Shown: positions 50,263-63,079, numbered from the stretch's first letter. The stretch is DNA of 64,000 nt from Phytobacter massiliensis JC163 (GCF_000321045.1 NZ_HE578947.1:567360-631359); one strand, 5' to 3'. Translations and numbers: made by a program. The notes: a model not told the origin generated them from the letters alone.

Positions 50263-51732
50263 ATGAATACACAACAACTGGCGAAACTGCGTTCAATCGT
50301 GCCCGAGATGCGTCGCGTCCGGCACATTCACTTTGTCGGCATCGGCGGTGCTGGCATGGGCGGTATTGCCGAAGTGCTGGCGAACGAAGGTTATCAGATT
50401 AGCGGCTCCGACCTGGCGCCGAACCCGGTTACGCAGCAGCTGACCTCGCTGGGCGCAACCATCTATTTTAACCATCGCCCGGAAAACGTCAGTGATGCCA
50501 GCGTTGTGGTCGTCTCCAGCGCCATTGCCGAAGATAACCCGGAAATTGTGGCCGCGAATGAAGCGCGCATTCCGGTTATCCGCCGCGCCGAGATGCTGGC
50601 GGAACTGATGCGCTTTCGTCATGGTATCGCCATAGCCGGGACCCACGGTAAAACGACGACTACCGCGATGGTTGCCAGTATCTATGCGGAAGGCGGTCTG
50701 GATCCGACCTTTGTTAACGGCGGACTGGTTAAAGCCGCTGGGGTGCATGCGCGCCTGGGCCATAGCCGCTATCTGATTGCGGAAGCTGACGAGAGCGACG
50801 CGTCGTTCCTCCACCTGCAGCCGATGGTAGCGATTGTGACCAACATCGAAGCCGACCATATGGACACCTACCATGGCGATTTCGAAAACCTGAAAACGAC
50901 GTTTATTAACTTCCTGCACAACCTGCCGTTCTATGGCCGTGCGGTGATGTGCGTGGACGACCCGGTTATTCGCGAGCTGCTGCCGCGCGTGGGCCGCCAG
51001 ATCACCACCTATGGCTTTAGCGAAGAGGCTGATGTGCGGGTCGAAAACTATCAGCAAAAAGGCGCGCAGGGGCACTTTAACCTGGTGCGTCAGGATAAGC
51101 CGGACCTGCAGGTCACCCTCAACGCGCCGGGCCGTCATAACGCGCTGAACGCGGCGGCGGCAGTGGCTGTCGCCACCGAAGAGGGGATCGACGACGAAGA
51201 TATTCTGCGCGCGCTGGAGAACTTCCAGGGCACCGGGCGGCGGTTTGATTTCCTCGGCGAGTTCCCGCTGAATGAGGTTAACGGCAAAGCGGGCTCCGCT
51301 ATGCTGGTGGATGATTACGGCCACCACCCGACGGAAGTTGACGCCACCATCAAAGCCGCCCGTGCGGGCTGGCCGGATAAAAACCTGGTGATGGTGTTTC
51401 AGCCGCATCGCTTTACCCGTACCCGCGATCTCTATGACGACTTCGCTAACGTTTTAACGCAGGTAGACGCCCTGCTCATGCTGGATGTGTACTCCGCGGG
51501 CGAAACGCCGATTCCCGGGGCGGATAGCCGTTCGCTGTGCCGTACCATTCGCGGGCGCGGCAAGATTGATCCGATCCTGGTTTCCGACCCGGCGCAGACC
51601 GCAGCCATGCTGGCCCCGGTGCTGACCGGCAATGACCTGATTCTGGTTCAGGGGGCGGGCAATATCGGTAAAATCGCCCGTCATCTGGCAGAGGTGAAAC
51701 TCAAACCGCAGGAGGAGGAGCGCCATGGCTGA
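50263..51732 (+). CDS. murC: UDP-MurNAc:L-alanine ligase
   Basis: 489 residues (E. coli 491). First Mur ligase step. UDP-binding [14 protein letters not shown] near 25, ATP site [11 protein letters not shown] near 125, and [18 protein letters not shown]. The C-terminus [10 protein letters not shown] is slightly shorter than in E. coli. Its last eight bases overlap ddlB. Confidence 0.98.
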   Translation: MNTQQLAKLRSIVPEMRRVRHIHFVGIGGAGMGGIAEVLANEGYQISGSDLAPNPVTQQLTSLGATIYFNHRPENVSDASVVVVSSAIAEDNPEIVAANEARIPVIRRAEMLAELMRFRHGIAIAGTHGKTTTTAMVASIYAEGGLDPTFVNGGLVKAAGVHARLGHSRYLIAEADESDASFLHLQPMVAIVTNIEADHMDTYHGDFENLKTTFINFLHNLPFYGRAVMCVDDPVIRELLPRVGRQITTYGFSEEADVRVENYQQKGAQGHFNLVRQDKPDLQVTLNAPGRHNALNAAAAVAVATEEGIDDEDILRALENFQGTGRRFDFLGEFPLNEVNGKAGSAMLVDDYGHHPTEVDATIKAARAGWPDKNLVMVFQPHRFTRTRDLYDDFANVLTQVDALLMLDVYSAGETPIPGADSRSLCRTIRGRGKIDPILVSDPAQTAAMLAPVLTGNDLILVQGAGNIGKIARHLAEVKLKPQEEERHG

Positions 51733-52645
51733 AAAAGTTGCCGTTTTGCTGGGCGGCTTCTCCGCCGAGCGTGACGTGTCGCTAAACTCCGGCGCGGCGG
51801 TAGTGGCCGGGCTGCGGGAAGGGGGCATTGACGCGCATCCGGTCGATCCGCGTGAAACCGACGTGACGCGGCTCAAAGAGATGGGCTTCGTTAAAGTCTT
51901 TATCGCGCTGCACGGCCGGGGCGGTGAAGATGGCACGCTGCAAGGCTTGCTGGAGCTTATCGGCCTGCCCTATACCGGTAGCGGCGTGATGGCATCGGCG
52001 CTGTCGATGGATAAGTCACGCAGTAAATTACTGTGGCAGGCAGCCGGGCTGCCCGTCGCGCCCTGGGTGACGCTTGCGCGTAGCGAGTTTGAAAAAGGGC
52101 TCGATAGCAGCGTTATTCAACGCATTACGGAACTCGGGTTACCGGTTATCGTCAAACCGAACCGGGAAGGCTCCAGCGTGGGGATGTCGAAAGTAGAGGA
52201 TTCTGCCGATTTGCCCGCGGCGTTAGCGCTTGCCTTTCAACATGATGATGAAATTTTGGTCGAAAAATGGCTCAGTGGCCCGGAATTCACCGTTGCGATG
52301 GTCGGAAAAGAAATTTTACCGTCAATTCGCATTCAGCCCGCTGGAACCTTCTATGATTATGAGGCGAAGTATCTCTCTGATGAGACGAAATATTTCTGCC
52401 CCGCAGGTCTGGAAGTCGACGAAGAAGCGCGTTTGCAAGCTCTGGTGCTAAAAGCCTGGCATGTACTCGGCTGCCGTGGTTGGGGTCGCATTGACGCCAT
52501 GCGCGATAGCGACGGTCAATTTTATCTGTTGGAAGCGAATACTGCACCGGGAATGACCAGTCATAGCCTGGTGCCAATGGCGGCGCGCCAGGCGGGAATG
52601 ACTTTCTCCCAGCTGGTCGTGCGAATTCTGGAACTGGCGGAGTGA
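51725..52645 (+). CDS. ddlB: D-alanine:D-alanine ligase B
   Basis: 306 residues, as in E. coli. ATP-grasp enzyme that makes D-Ala-D-Ala for MurF. Glu15-type start [14 protein letters not shown], the omega-loop region VGMSKVED, and metal-binding [17 protein letters not shown]. coli ddlB contains internal promoters for ftsQAZ; I could not place them here. Confidence 0.98.
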   Translation: MAEKVAVLLGGFSAERDVSLNSGAAVVAGLREGGIDAHPVDPRETDVTRLKEMGFVKVFIALHGRGGEDGTLQGLLELIGLPYTGSGVMASALSMDKSRSKLLWQAAGLPVAPWVTLARSEFEKGLDSSVIQRITELGLPVIVKPNREGSSVGMSKVEDSADLPAALALAFQHDDEILVEKWLSGPEFTVAMVGKEILPSIRIQPAGTFYDYEAKYLSDETKYFCPAGLEVDEEARLQALVLKAWHVLGCRGWGRIDAMRDSDGQFYLLEANTAPGMTSHSLVPMAARQAGMTFSQLVVRILELAE

Positions 52646-52646
52646 T

Positions 52647-53477
52647 ATGTCTCAGGCTGCGCTGAACACGCGAAACCGCGATGTCGAGGAGAATACCCCC
52701 TCCCGTCGCAATAATGGAACGCGCCTTGCAGGCATTATCTTCCTGCTGGCGGTGTTGTGTACCGTGTTGGCGAGCGGCTGGGTTGTTCTGGGCTGGATGG
52801 AAGATGCGCAACGGTTGCCGTTGTCGAGGCTGGTGGTTACCGGCGAAAGGCATTACACCCGCAACGATGATATTCGCCAGTCCATACTGGCGTTGGGCGC
52901 ACCCGGCACGTTTATGACGCAGGACGTCAACATTATTCAGAGTCAGATTGAAAGGCTACCCTGGATAAAACAGGCAAGCGTCAGAAAGCAATGGCCTGAT
53001 GAATTGAAGATTCATCTGGTTGAATATGTGCCGATAGCGCGGTGGAATGATCAGCATATGGTAGATACGGACGGTAATTCGTTCAGCGTACCGGCCGATC
53101 GTACCAGCAAACAGGTTTTACCCATGCTGTACGGCCCGGAAGGGAGTGAAAACGAAGTTTTACAGGGCTACCGGGACATGGGTCAGGTGCTGGCGAAGGA
53201 TAAATTCACGTTAAAAGAAGCAGCGATGACGGCCCGGCGTTCCTGGCAAATCACGCTGAATAACGATATCCGGCTCAATCTGGGGCGTGGCGATACCATG
53301 AAACGTCTCGCCCGCTTTATCGAGCTCTATCCCGTGCTGCAACAGCAGGCGCAGGTAGATGGCAAAGAGATAAGCTACGTGGATTTACGCTATGACTCCG
53401 GCGCGGCGGTTGGTTGGAAACCGGCCCCTGCTCAGGACCCTAATCAGCAACAGAATCAGGCACAGGCAGAGCAATAA
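52647..53477 (+). CDS. ftsQ: Cell division protein FtsQ
   Basis: 276 residues, as in E. coli. Cytoplasmic tail, one membrane helix ([23 protein letters not shown]), a POTRA domain ([20 protein letters not shown]) and a beta domain. Partner of FtsL and FtsB. One base between ddlB stop and start; stop overlaps the ftsA start. Confidence 0.97.
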   Translation: MSQAALNTRNRDVEENTPSRRNNGTRLAGIIFLLAVLCTVLASGWVVLGWMEDAQRLPLSRLVVTGERHYTRNDDIRQSILALGAPGTFMTQDVNIIQSQIERLPWIKQASVRKQWPDELKIHLVEYVPIARWNDQHMVDTDGNSFSVPADRTSKQVLPMLYGPEGSENEVLQGYRDMGQVLAKDKFTLKEAAMTARRSWQITLNNDIRLNLGRGDTMKRLARFIELYPVLQQQAQVDGKEISYVDLRYDSGAAVGWKPAPAQDPNQQQNQAQAEQ

Positions 53478-54733
53478 TGATCAAGGCGACGGACAGAAAA
53501 CTGGTGGTTGGACTGGAGATCGGCACCGCGAAGGTGGCCGCTTTAGTAGGGGAAGTTCTGCCCGACGGCATGATCAACATCATTGGTGTGGGAAGCTGTC
53601 CGTCTCGTGGCATGGACAAAGGTGGCGTTAACGATCTGGAGTCGGTGGTGAAATGCGTACAGCGCGCCATCGATCAGGCCGAACTAATGGCCGATTGCCA
53701 GATCTCCTCGGTTTACCTGGCGCTGTCAGGCAAACACATCAGCTGCCAGAATGAAATTGGGATGGTGCCGATTTCAGAAGAAGAGGTGACGCAGGAAGAT
53801 GTGGAGAATGTGGTCCACACGGCAAAATCTGTCCGTGTGCGTGATGAACACCGCGTTCTGCATGTTATTCCTCAGGAATACGCGATTGATTACCAGGAAG
53901 GCATCAAAAATCCTGTGGGTCTTTCCGGCGTACGTATGCAGGCGAAAGTACATTTGATCACCTGTCACAACGATATGGCAAAAAACATTGTCAAAGCCGT
54001 TGAACGATGTGGCCTGAAAGTTGACCAACTTATTTTCGCCGGTCTTGCGTCCAGTTATTCCGTATTGACGGAAGACGAACGTGAGCTGGGTGTCTGCGTT
54101 GTAGACGTCGGTGGTGGTACAATGGATATGGCGGTCTATACAGGCGGAGCGCTGCGCCATACCAAAGTGATCCCCTATGCCGGGAACGTGGTGACCAGCG
54201 ATATCGCTTACGCCTTCGGTACGCCGCCCAGCGACGCCGAAGCCATTAAAGTACGTCACGGCTGCGCGCTCGGTTCGTTAGTGGGTAAAGACGAGAGCGT
54301 GGAAGTGCCAAGCGTGGGCGGACGTCCGCCGCGCAGTCTACAGCGTCAAACGCTGGCAGACGTGATTGAGCCGCGTTATACCGAGTTGCTCAATCTGGTA
54401 AATGATGAGATTTTGCAGTTACAGGAGCAGCTTCGTCAGCAGGGTGTGAAACATCATTTGGCGGCGGGGATTGTATTAACGGGCGGCGCGGCGCAGATTG
54501 AAGGTCTGGCTGCTTGCGCACAGCGTGTTTTCCATACGCAGGTGCGTATTGGCGCGCCGCTCAATATTACAGGCTTAACAGATTATGCCCAGGAGCCGTA
54601 CTACTCAACGGCGGTGGGTTTGCTTCACTACGGTAAAGAAAGCCATTTAAGTGGTGAAGCGGAAGTGGAAAAACGCGCATCGGTCGGCTCGTGGTTTAAA
54701 CGGATCAACAGCTGGCTGCGTAAAGAGTTTTAA
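53477..54733 (+). CDS. ftsA: Cell division protein FtsA
   Basis: 418 residues (E. coli 420; two residues are missing just before the C-terminal helix at KRASVGSW). Actin fold: phosphate-1 GLEIGTAKV, phosphate-2 VVDVGGGTMDMAVY, adenosine loop LTGGAAQIEG. The C-terminal amphipathic helix SWFKRINSWLRKEF tethers FtsZ to the membrane. Confidence 0.98.
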   Translation: MIKATDRKLVVGLEIGTAKVAALVGEVLPDGMINIIGVGSCPSRGMDKGGVNDLESVVKCVQRAIDQAELMADCQISSVYLALSGKHISCQNEIGMVPISEEEVTQEDVENVVHTAKSVRVRDEHRVLHVIPQEYAIDYQEGIKNPVGLSGVRMQAKVHLITCHNDMAKNIVKAVERCGLKVDQLIFAGLASSYSVLTEDERELGVCVVDVGGGTMDMAVYTGGALRHTKVIPYAGNVVTSDIAYAFGTPPSDAEAIKVRHGCALGSLVGKDESVEVPSVGGRPPRSLQRQTLADVIEPRYTELLNLVNDEILQLQEQLRQQGVKHHLAAGIVLTGGAAQIEGLAACAQRVFHTQVRIGAPLNITGLTDYAQEPYYSTAVGLLHYGKESHLSGEAEVEKRASVGSWFKRINSWLRKEF

Positions 54734-54795
54734 TTTTTTCAGAGATCGGGGCAAATTAGCGGTCTCAGGCGACAGGCACAAATCGGAGAGAAATT

Positions 54796-55944
54796 ATGTT
54801 TGAACCTATGGAACTGACCAACGACGCGGTGATTAAAGTCATCGGCGTCGGCGGCGGCGGTGGTAATGCCGTTGAACACATGGTGCGTGAGCGCATCGAG
54901 GGTGTTGAATTCTTCGCGGTAAATACCGACGCCCAGGCGTTGCGTAAAACTGCGGTGGGTCAGACCATTCAGATCGGCGGCGGTATCACCAAAGGTCTGG
55001 GCGCCGGGGCAAACCCGGAAGTAGGTCGTAACGCGGCAGAAGAAGACCGCGAAGCGCTGCGTGCCGCGCTGGAAGGCGCAGATATGGTCTTTATCGCAGC
55101 CGGTATGGGCGGCGGCACCGGAACGGGTGCGGCGCCGGTGGTGGCTGAGGTAGCGAAAGATTTAGGTATCCTGACGGTTGCTGTAGTGACCAAGCCTTTC
55201 AACTTCGAAGGCAAAAAGCGTATGGCGTTCGCCGAGCAGGGTATCGCTGAACTGTCCAAGCATGTGGACTCACTGATCACTATCCCTAACGACAAACTGC
55301 TTAAAGTCCTCGGTCGCGGTATCTCTCTGCTGGATGCGTTTGGCGCAGCGAACGATGTACTGAAAGGCGCAGTGCAGGGTATCGCAGAACTGATTACCCG
55401 TCCGGGCCTGATGAACGTCGACTTTGCTGACGTGCGTACCGTGATGTCCGAAATGGGCTATGCGATGATGGGCTCTGGCGTGGCGAAGGGCGAAGATCGC
55501 GCGGAAGAAGCCGCAGAAATGGCTATCTCTTCTCCGCTGCTGGAAGATATCGATCTCTCCGGCGCGCGCGGCGTACTGGTCAACATTACGGCTGGCTTCG
55601 ATCTGCGTCTGGATGAATTTGAGACCGTGGGTAACACCATTCGCGCATTCGCTTCCGATAACGCGACTGTGGTAATCGGTACCTCTCTGGACCCGGATAT
55701 GAACGACGAACTGCGCGTGACCGTGGTGGCGACCGGTATCGGTATGGACAAGCGTCCGGAAATTACCCTCGTTACCAACAAACAGCAGCAGCAGCCGGTG
55801 ATGGATCGTTATCAGCAGCACGGCATGGCGCCGATGCAGCAGGAGCAGAAGTCCGCTTCTAAAGTGGTTAACGACAACACGCCGCAGACCAAAGAGCCTG
55901 ATTATCTGGATATTCCGGCGTTTTTACGTAAACAGGCTGACTAA
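54796..55944 (+). CDS. ftsZ: Cell division GTPase FtsZ
   Basis: 382 residues (E. coli 383). Tubulin signature [10 protein letters not shown] near 105, GTP T3 and T7 loops (T7: [15 protein letters not shown]), a variable linker rich in Q (about 318-365), and the conserved C-terminal peptide [14 protein letters not shown] that binds FtsA and ZipA. Forms the Z ring. Follows ftsA by 62 bases. Confidence 0.99.
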   Translation: MFEPMELTNDAVIKVIGVGGGGGNAVEHMVRERIEGVEFFAVNTDAQALRKTAVGQTIQIGGGITKGLGAGANPEVGRNAAEEDREALRAALEGADMVFIAAGMGGGTGTGAAPVVAEVAKDLGILTVAVVTKPFNFEGKKRMAFAEQGIAELSKHVDSLITIPNDKLLKVLGRGISLLDAFGAANDVLKGAVQGIAELITRPGLMNVDFADVRTVMSEMGYAMMGSGVAKGEDRAEEAAEMAISSPLLEDIDLSGARGVLVNITAGFDLRLDEFETVGNTIRAFASDNATVVIGTSLDPDMNDELRVTVVATGIGMDKRPEITLVTNKQQQQPVMDRYQQHGMAPMQQEQKSASKVVNDNTPQTKEPDYLDIPAFLRKQAD

Positions 55945-55984
55945 GAATTGGCTGGAAGTTGGGCATCTGCGCTCTTTGTGCTAA

Positions 55985-56962
<978 letters not shown>

Positions 56963-56986
56963 TAGCTGTCTGAATAAGACATAAAG

Positions 56987-57041
56987 TCGACTGGTTCGCC
57001 TGGCACTCTCTCTCCTGCCAGGATAACCGGTCGATTTTTTT
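56987..57041 (+). terminator. Terminator after lpxC
   Basis: Long hairpin: TCGACTGGTT with ACCGGTCGA (one bulge/wobble) and an inner CCTGGCA with TGCCAGG, then seven T residues. It closes the dcw cluster before secM. Confidence 0.92.
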
Positions 57042-57225
57042 ATGCCTGTCTGCGCAGAACGGCGGATTTTCTCCACGTTCAGCGCGATTGCTCTTTTCGT
57101 AGCCAAATTAGCCCCTGTCAGGCCGTATTATCGCTGCCGACCTGGCGCATTAATGGTAATATCTTTGCACAAAACAGACGTGCAAAAGCACGAACGGAGC
57201 AGTAATCATTTTTCTGGTGGAGTAA

Positions 57226-57726
57226 GTGAGCGGAATACTGACGCGCTGGCGACAACTGGGCAGACGCTACTTCTGGCCGCATCTCTTGTTAGGGATGGTC
57301 GCGGCAGGTTTTGGCTTGCCTGCGCTCGCCAACAACAATCACACCGAACCCGCTAAGGCTGCTACCCGCAATCATGACGACAGCGGGTCAGTTAACTTCA
57401 CCAATTTCGCGCTGCTTGAAGGGTCGCGTCGGCCAAATTACACCGTTGATTACTGGCATCAGCATGCCATCCGCACGGTGATTCGCCATCTCTCTTTTGC
57501 AATGGCGCCGCAGGCACTGCCCGTGGTGGAAGATCCGTTGCCGCTGCACGCTCATCATCTTGCGCTACTGGATACGCTTAGCGCATTGCTGACTCAGGAG
57601 CGACGTCCGGTGCCGGTTGTGCGTCAGGCGCTTCATTCCGATTTTCCTTCCCATACCGCGTTTAGCGTCCTTGCCTGGGTAAGCCAGGTGCAGGGTATCC
57701 GCGCGGGACCTCAACGCCTTAGCTGA
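57226..57726 (+). CDS. secM: Secretion monitor SecM
   Basis: 166 residues with a GTG start (E. coli 170). Signal peptide ending near GLPALANN; the mature product has no role of its own. The stall sequence near the C-terminus is F, four residues, W, V, four residues, GIRAGP; E. coli has I where V stands. Arginine, glycine and the final proline are intact, so translation arrest is expected. Stalling exposes the secA start when secretion is poor. 59 bases before secA. Confidence 0.96.
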   Translation: MSGILTRWRQLGRRYFWPHLLLGMVAAGFGLPALANNNHTEPAKAATRNHDDSGSVNFTNFALLEGSRRPNYTVDYWHQHAIRTVIRHLSFAMAPQALPVVEDPLPLHAHHLALLDTLSALLTQERRPVPVVRQALHSDFPSHTAFSVLAWVSQVQGIRAGPQRLS

Positions 57727-57785
57727 ACAGAAAAACCTTCAACTAATTTTTTGACTCCGCGGAGCGGGGCGTTTGAGATTTTATT

Positions 57786-60491
57786 ATGCTAATTAAACTG
57801 TTAACAAAAGTATTCGGTAGTCGTAACGATCGTACGTTGCGTCGTATGCGTAAAGCGGTAGGTATCATCAATGCGATGGAACCGGCAATGGAAAAGCTGT
57901 CTGACGATGAGCTGAAAGCCAAAACCGGAGAGTTCCGCGCGCGCCTGGAAAAAGGCGAGACGGTAGAAAGCCTGATTCCGGAAGCCTTTGCCGTTGTTCG
58001 CGAGGCGAGTAAGCGCGTCTTCGGTATGCGTCACTTCGACGTGCAGCTGCTGGGCGGCATGGTGCTTAACGACCGCTGCATCGCGGAAATGCGTACTGGT
58101 GAAGGTAAAACCCTGACGGCGACCCTGCCGGCTTACCTGAACGCGTTAAGCGGCAAGGGCGTCCACGTGGTGACCGTCAACGACTATCTGGCCCAGCGCG
58201 ATGCTGAAAATAACCGTCCGCTGTTTGAATTCCTCGGCATGACCGTCGGCATTAACCTGCCGGGTATGCCTGCGCCAGCGAAACGTGAAGCCTATGCCGC
58301 TGATATTACCTACGGCACCAACAACGAATACGGCTTTGACTACCTGCGTGACAATATGGCTTTCAGCCCGGAAGAGCGCGTTCAGCGTAAACTGCATTAC
58401 GCGCTGGTGGATGAGGTGGACTCCATCCTCATTGATGAAGCCCGTACGCCGCTTATCATCTCCGGCCCGGCGGAAGACAGCTCTGAGCTGTACCGCAAAG
58501 TGAATAAAATCATCCCGCACCTGGTGCGTCAGGAAAAAGAAGACTCTGACACCTTCCAGGGCGAGGGGCACTTCTCCGTTGATGAGAAAGCGCGCCAGGT
58601 GAACCTTACCGAACGGGGTCTGGTGCTGATCGAAGAGCTGCTGGTGAACGAAGGCATGATGGAAGAGGGCGAGTCGCTGTACTCCCCAGCCAACATTATG
58701 CTGATGCACCATGTTACCGCCGCTCTGCGCGCCCATGCGCTGTTCACCCGCGATGTTGACTACATCGTTAAAGACGGTGAAGTTATCATCGTCGACGAGC
58801 ACACCGGCCGTACTATGCAGGGGCGTCGCTGGTCTGACGGCCTGCATCAGGCTGTCGAAGCGAAGGAAGGGGTGGACATTCAGAATGAAAACCAGACCCT
58901 GGCTTCCATTACCTTCCAGAACTACTTCCGTCTTTACGAGAAGCTGGCGGGTATGACCGGTACGGCAGATACCGAAGCCTTCGAATTCAGCTCCATCTAT
59001 AAGCTGGATACCGTGGTGGTGCCGACTAACCGTCCGATGATCCGTAAGGATATGCCGGATCTGGTCTACATGACCGAAGCGGAAAAAATTCAGGCCATCA
59101 TTGAAGATATCAAAGAGCGTACCGCGAAGGGCCAGCCGGTGCTGGTGGGGACGATTTCCATTGAAAAATCGGAAGTGGTCTCCAACGAGCTGACCAAAGC
59201 CGGCATCAAGCATAACGTGCTGAACGCGAAATTCCACGCCAACGAAGCGGGGATCGTTGCCCAGGCGGGGTATCCGGCTGCCGTGACCATCGCCACCAAC
59301 ATGGCGGGCCGTGGTACCGATATTATGCTGGGCGGTAGCTGGCAGGCGGAAGTTGCCGCGCTGGACAACCCGACCCCGGAACAGATTGCGCAGATCAAGG
59401 CCGACTGGCAGGTGCGTCATGATGCGGTTCTGGCGGCGGGCGGTCTGCATATCATTGGTACTGAGCGTCACGAATCGCGTCGTATCGATAACCAGCTGCG
59501 CGGCCGTTCCGGTCGTCAGGGCGATGCGGGTTCCTCCCGTTTCTACCTCTCTATGGAAGATGCGCTGATGCGTATTTTCGCCTCCGATCGCGTCTCCGGC
59601 ATGATGCGCAAGCTGGGCATGAAGCCGGGCGAGGCTATCGAGCACCCGTGGGTTACTAAAGCTATCGCGAACGCGCAGCGTAAAGTTGAAAGCCGCAACT
59701 TCGATATTCGTAAGCAGCTGCTGGAATACGATGACGTGGCCAACGATCAGCGTCGCGCCATCTACACCCAGCGTAATGAGCTGCTGGATGTTTCCGACGT
59801 GAGCGAAACCATCAACAGCATCCGCGAGGACGTCTTCAAAGCCACCATCGATGCGCATATTCCGCCGCAGTCGCTGGAAGAGATGTGGGATGTCCCGGGC
59901 CTTGAGGAGCGTCTGAAAACGGATTTCGATCTCGACCTGCCTATTGCCCAGTGGCTGGACAAAGAGCCGGAGCTGCATGAAGAGACGCTGCGCGAACGTA
60001 TCCTTGCTCAGGCTGTAGAAGTCTACAAGCGTAAAGAGGAAGTCGTTGGCGCGGAAATGATGCGTCACTTCGAGAAAGGCGTCATGCTGCAAACCCTGGA
60101 TTCGCTGTGGAAAGAGCACCTGGCGGCAATGGACTACCTGCGTCAGGGTATCCATCTGCGCGGCTACGCGCAGAAAGATCCGAAACAGGAGTACAAACGC
60201 GAGTCCTTCTCTATGTTTGCCGCTATGCTTGAATCGCTGAAATATGAAGTGATCAGCACGCTGAGCAAGGTTCAGGTGCGCATGCCGGAAGAGGTGGAAG
60301 CGATGGAGCAGCAGCGCCGCGAAGAGGCTGAACGCCTGGCGCAGATGCAGCAGCTCAGCCATAGCGACGACGATGCGCAGGCGGCTGAAGCGCTGGCCGC
60401 GCAAACCGGCGAGCGTAAAATCGGCCGCAACGATCCGTGCCCTTGCGGGTCCGGTAAAAAATATAAACAGTGCCATGGCCGTCTGAGCTAA
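57786..60491 (+). CDS. secA: Preprotein translocase ATPase SecA
   Basis: 901 residues, as in E. coli. NBD1 with MRTGEGKTL (Walker A) and [16 protein letters not shown] (DEAD-type Walker B), preprotein cross-linking domain, NBD2 with [10 protein letters not shown] and [13 protein letters not shown], then helical domains. The C-terminal zinc site [14 protein letters not shown] binds SecB and phospholipids. Expression is coupled to SecM stalling. Confidence 0.99.
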   Translation: MLIKLLTKVFGSRNDRTLRRMRKAVGIINAMEPAMEKLSDDELKAKTGEFRARLEKGETVESLIPEAFAVVREASKRVFGMRHFDVQLLGGMVLNDRCIAEMRTGEGKTLTATLPAYLNALSGKGVHVVTVNDYLAQRDAENNRPLFEFLGMTVGINLPGMPAPAKREAYAADITYGTNNEYGFDYLRDNMAFSPEERVQRKLHYALVDEVDSILIDEARTPLIISGPAEDSSELYRKVNKIIPHLVRQEKEDSDTFQGEGHFSVDEKARQVNLTERGLVLIEELLVNEGMMEEGESLYSPANIMLMHHVTAALRAHALFTRDVDYIVKDGEVIIVDEHTGRTMQGRRWSDGLHQAVEAKEGVDIQNENQTLASITFQNYFRLYEKLAGMTGTADTEAFEFSSIYKLDTVVVPTNRPMIRKDMPDLVYMTEAEKIQAIIEDIKERTAKGQPVLVGTISIEKSEVVSNELTKAGIKHNVLNAKFHANEAGIVAQAGYPAAVTIATNMAGRGTDIMLGGSWQAEVAALDNPTPEQIAQIKADWQVRHDAVLAAGGLHIIGTERHESRRIDNQLRGRSGRQGDAGSSRFYLSMEDALMRIFASDRVSGMMRKLGMKPGEAIEHPWVTKAIANAQRKVESRNFDIRKQLLEYDDVANDQRRAIYTQRNELLDVSDVSETINSIREDVFKATIDAHIPPQSLEEMWDVPGLEERLKTDFDLDLPIAQWLDKEPELHEETLRERILAQAVEVYKRKEEVVGAEMMRHFEKGVMLQTLDSLWKEHLAAMDYLRQGIHLRGYAQKDPKQEYKRESFSMFAAMLESLKYEVISTLSKVQVRMPEEVEAMEQQRREEAERLAQMQQLSHSDDDAQAAEALAAQTGERKIGRNDPCPCGSGKKYKQCHGRLS

Positions 60492-60563
60492 CAGCCAGCA
60501 TACCTGTTGCCCGCGTAACGTTCAGCGGGCATTACAAGGTGACGAAAGAGCGACGTAATGACG

Positions 60564-60630
60564 GTAGCCCGGATAAGGCGTTTCGCCGCATCCGGGAGTC
60601 CTGGCTGCGTTGACGCTTACCCGGGCTACG
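60564..60630. repeat. REP/BIME element between secA and mutT
   Basis: A REP-type unit GTAGCCCGGATAAGGCG-ttt-CGCCGCATCCGGGA is followed by an inverted partner TTACCCGGGCTAC. This is the usual enteric BIME layout of two facing REP units in a 3'-untranslated region. Confidence 0.85.
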
Positions 60631-60668
60631 CCGTTCCATGAATTCCTGTTGGCTTTGTCAGCAGTCTG

Positions 60669-60693
60669 AGGCGCAGACATCTGCGCCTTTTTT
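60669..60693 (+). terminator. Terminator of secM-secA
   Basis: Nine-base perfect stem AGGCGCAGA and TCTGCGCCT with a two-base loop and a T-run, ending 14 bases before the mutT start. It overlaps the mutT leader, so some read-through into mutT is likely. Confidence 0.85.
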
Positions 60694-60707
60694 ATGGAGT
60701 AACGCTA

Positions 60708-61103
60708 ATGAAAGTGCTGAACATCGCTGCCGGAATTATTCGCAATCCTCAGGGGGAGATCTTTATCACCCGCCGCGCTGCTGACGCCCACATGGCCAAC
60801 AAGTGGGAGTTTCCCGGCGGCAAGATTGAAGAGGGTGAAACGCCTGAGCAGGCGCTGGTTCGTGAACTGGAGGAGGAGGTTGGCATTACCGTGCGCGATG
60901 CTACCCTGTTCGATAAGCTGGAATACCGCTTCCCGGATCGCCACATTACGCTCTGGTTTTATCTTGTCGAGGCGTGGCAGGGGGAGCCGTGGGGCAAAGA
61001 GGGGCAGCCTGGACAATGGCTCCACCACTCTCAGCTGGAGGCGGAAGCGTTTCCCCCCGCGAACGAACCGGTTATCAGCAAACTCAAACAGCCTCTCTCT
61101 TAG
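60708..61103 (+). CDS. mutT: 8-oxo-dGTP diphosphatase MutT
   Basis: 131 residues (E. coli 129). It hydrolyses 8-oxo-dGTP and 8-oxo-GTP and so prevents A-to-C transversions. Full Nudix box at residues 37-60 (GGKIEEGE, then REL-EEEVG with Glu53, Glu56 and Glu57 as metal ligands). Monocistronic or read through from secA. Confidence 0.98.
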   Translation: MKVLNIAAGIIRNPQGEIFITRRAADAHMANKWEFPGGKIEEGETPEQALVRELEEEVGITVRDATLFDKLEYRFPDRHITLWFYLVEAWQGEPWGKEGQPGQWLHHSQLEAEAFPPANEPVISKLKQPLS

Positions 61104-61116
61104 CGTTAAGCAGCGT

Positions 61117-61145
61117 GCCGGATGGCGTAACCCCTGCCATCCGGC
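61117..61145. terminator. Bidirectional hairpin between convergent mutT and yacG
   Basis: Perfect ten-base stem GCCGGATGGC and GCCATCCGGC with a nine-base loop in the 49-base gap between two convergent stops; REP-like sequence. Confidence 0.75.
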
Positions 61146-61152
61146 GACCAGC

Positions 61153-61347
61153 CTATTTTTGTTCTTCACTCCAGTCGTCGCTGTCGGACATATCGCCAGC
61201 GCTGGGGATTCGTTTTTCCTCCGCCGCCCATTCGCCCAGATCTATCAGCTGGCAGCGTTTTGAACAAAAAGGACGATACGGGCTTGCCTCGCTCCAGAGG
61301 ACTTTTTTACTGCAGGTGGGGCAGTTTACCCAGGTGGCTTCTGACAT
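61153..61347 (-). CDS. yacG: DNA gyrase inhibitor / zinc-ribbon protein YacG
   Basis: 64 residues (E. coli 65). Zinc ligands Cys9, Cys12, Cys28 and Cys32 in CPTC and FCSKRC, followed by the conserved [13 protein letters not shown]. Reported to bind GyrB and block DNA binding. Third gene of coaE-zapD-yacG, nine bases after zapD. Confidence 0.97.
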   Translation of the reverse strand: MSEATWVNCPTCSKKVLWSEASPYRPFCSKRCQLIDLGEWAAEEKRIPSAGDMSDSDDWSEEQK

Positions 61348-61356
61348 TTTTACTCC

Positions 61357-62100
61357 TTAACAGCAGGCCAGTTCGAAATCCAGACGCTCAGGCACCGTGC
61401 CATGCTCGCTGTCGAGCGGCAGGAAGCGAATGGCGAAACGGCTTTTATGCCCGGAAATTTGCGGATAAAGCTGGCTGTGCAGATCCAGATGCAGGCGAAT
61501 AAGATCGGCATCCTCGCCGTTATCCTGGTAAAAGCCATTCAGGCTGGTCTGTTTGCGAAACGGCGCGGCATTGCGAATTAAATCGAGAATGAGCGTCAGC
61601 GTGTTGATCAGTGGCGCGAGGCTTTCCAGCCAGGTATTGACCTGTTCATCGCGCTGCAGCTGCGGTAAATGCAGCCAGACATGCAGGGTAGGAAGATCGA
61701 AGCTGCAGCACCCCCCTGGAATACTCAGGCGCTGACGCACAAGGCCAATCAGCCTGTCTTCCCGCAGCAGTTGACCAATGCGAGGCGCGTTTATCAGCTT
61801 GGCGCCGGTCTCTTTAAGCTGATTGCGGAGCGCTTCAATACGGTTTTCATCCACCCCCGGCACCTCAGCCCAGGCTTTCAGCTTGCGCTGCTGGCGCTCA
61901 AGCTCTTTTAACAGTTCTGTACGTATGTCTCCACGCTCGAATACATCCAGCAGTTCACCGGCGTTGCGAAAGAAATGCAGCGCGTCGGCATGATCGTTAA
62001 TCGGCAGGCGGACCGTGAGCTGCTGGAGCAAAAATTCAATGCGCAACCAGGTGCGCATTTTTTCGTTAAGCGGGTGTTCAAATAGGACCTGGGTCTGCAT
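61357..62100 (-). CDS. zapD: FtsZ-associated protein ZapD
   Basis: 247 residues, as in E. coli YacF. Helical and beta-domain protein that cross-links FtsZ filaments by binding the FtsZ C-terminal peptide. Opens with [18 protein letters not shown]; conserved [15 protein letters not shown]. Start overlaps the coaE stop by one base (TAATG). Confidence 0.97.
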   Translation of the reverse strand: MQTQVLFEHPLNEKMRTWLRIEFLLQQLTVRLPINDHADALHFFRNAGELLDVFERGDIRTELLKELERQQRKLKAWAEVPGVDENRIEALRNQLKETGAKLINAPRIGQLLREDRLIGLVRQRLSIPGGCCSFDLPTLHVWLHLPQLQRDEQVNTWLESLAPLINTLTLILDLIRNAAPFRKQTSLNGFYQDNGEDADLIRLHLDLHSQLYPQISGHKSRFAIRFLPLDSEHGTVPERLDFELACC

Positions 62101-62720
62101 TAGCGAGTTTCCTGTGATACAGCCTGCGAGGCGTAGCCCAAATAGGCCGCATGCAGGCGGGCAACATCCGATGCAATCGCATCTGGTGCGCCATTATTGT
62201 CAATAACATCATCCGCGACGGCTAAACGCGCTTCGCGTGTGGCCTGCGCGGCAAGAATATGTTCAGCGCTATCGCGACTGACGCCGTCACGCTGCATGGT
62301 TCGCAGGATTTGCGTCTCCGGGGAGACATCAATGACCAGCACGCGGTCGGCTTTACTCTGTAGCTGGTTTTCTACCAGCAGCGGCACGACCCACAGCACA
62401 TAAGGCGAGGTGGCCGCGGCAATCTGACGCTGGGTTTGCTGATGAATAAGCGGGTGGAGCAGGCCGTTAAGCCAGCTTTTCTCTGATGGAGAAGCAAAGA
62501 TGCGCTCACGCAGCAGGCGGCGGTTTAATGCTCCTTCTGGCGTGATTATCTCTGCGCCAAAATGTTCAGCAATGGCGCTGAGCGCAGCTGTCCCCGGTTC
62601 AACCACCTGACGGGCGATAATATCCGCATCCACGACATCAATACCTAAACGGGCGAACGCATCCGCAACCGTACTTTTGCCGCTACCAATGCCGCCGGTT
62701 AACGCGACCGTATACCCCAT
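62100..62720 (-). CDS. coaE: Dephospho-CoA kinase
   Basis: 206 residues from the ATG at 62720 ([17 protein letters not shown]), which has an AGGCG site and matches the E. coli length; five extra open codons upstream are unlikely to be used. Last step of coenzyme A synthesis. P-loop GGIGSGKST at 9-17 and the lid/LVENQL region. First gene of the minus-strand set. Confidence 0.97.
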   Translation of the reverse strand: MGYTVALTGGIGSGKSTVADAFARLGIDVVDADIIARQVVEPGTAALSAIAEHFGAEIITPEGALNRRLLRERIFASPSEKSWLNGLLHPLIHQQTQRQIAAATSPYVLWVVPLLVENQLQSKADRVLVIDVSPETQILRTMQRDGVSRDSAEHILAAQATREARLAVADDVIDNNGAPDAIASDVARLHAAYLGYASQAVSQETR

Positions 62721-62987
62721 AACGCCTGATCTCAAAAAGTCGGTAATAAAAAATCATAGTCTATGCGATTTTTCTTTTCCCGGTTTGCAAGAATCGTGAC
62801 GTCCGTAAGCGAAACGCAGGAAAAGGCGCGTATACCCGTCATAGCGATTGATTCAGGGTAAATATTTATATGCTGTATCAATAGGTTGTATTTTATCCGC
62901 GCAAGGCGACAGAAATAACCGTTTAGCAGGGCTGTGCACCAGGTAAATTTCTGGGATTGTAACGTAAAAAAAGAGAATTTCGCAGTC

Positions 62988-63015
62988 TTGCGGAGTCCTG
63001 ATTAGTGCGTATGAT
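62988..63015 (+). promoter_or_regulatory. Likely guaC promoter in the coaE-guaC gap
   Basis: -35 TTGCGG (62988-62993), 16-base spacer, -10 TATGAT (63010-63015), giving a leader of about 57 bases. The rest of the 359-base divergent gap (62721-63079) is AT-rich near 62730-62780 and 62860-62900 and holds no ORF that I support; the coaE promoter must be there too but was not placed. Confidence 0.6.
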
Positions 63016-63079
63016 AGCGTCACTGGAGTTGTGTGTTTGCAAGTCTGCGTTGTTCGCCATTAACCCCAGGAATCCGTAC

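Noticed and set aside
50293..51408. A 371-codon minus-strand frame opposite murC
   Set aside because: Antisense shadow without supporting signals.
58146..60476. A 776-codon open frame on the minus strand across secA
   Set aside because: It mirrors the strong codon bias of secA, has no ribosome-binding site or family motifs, and lies fully inside a certain gene.
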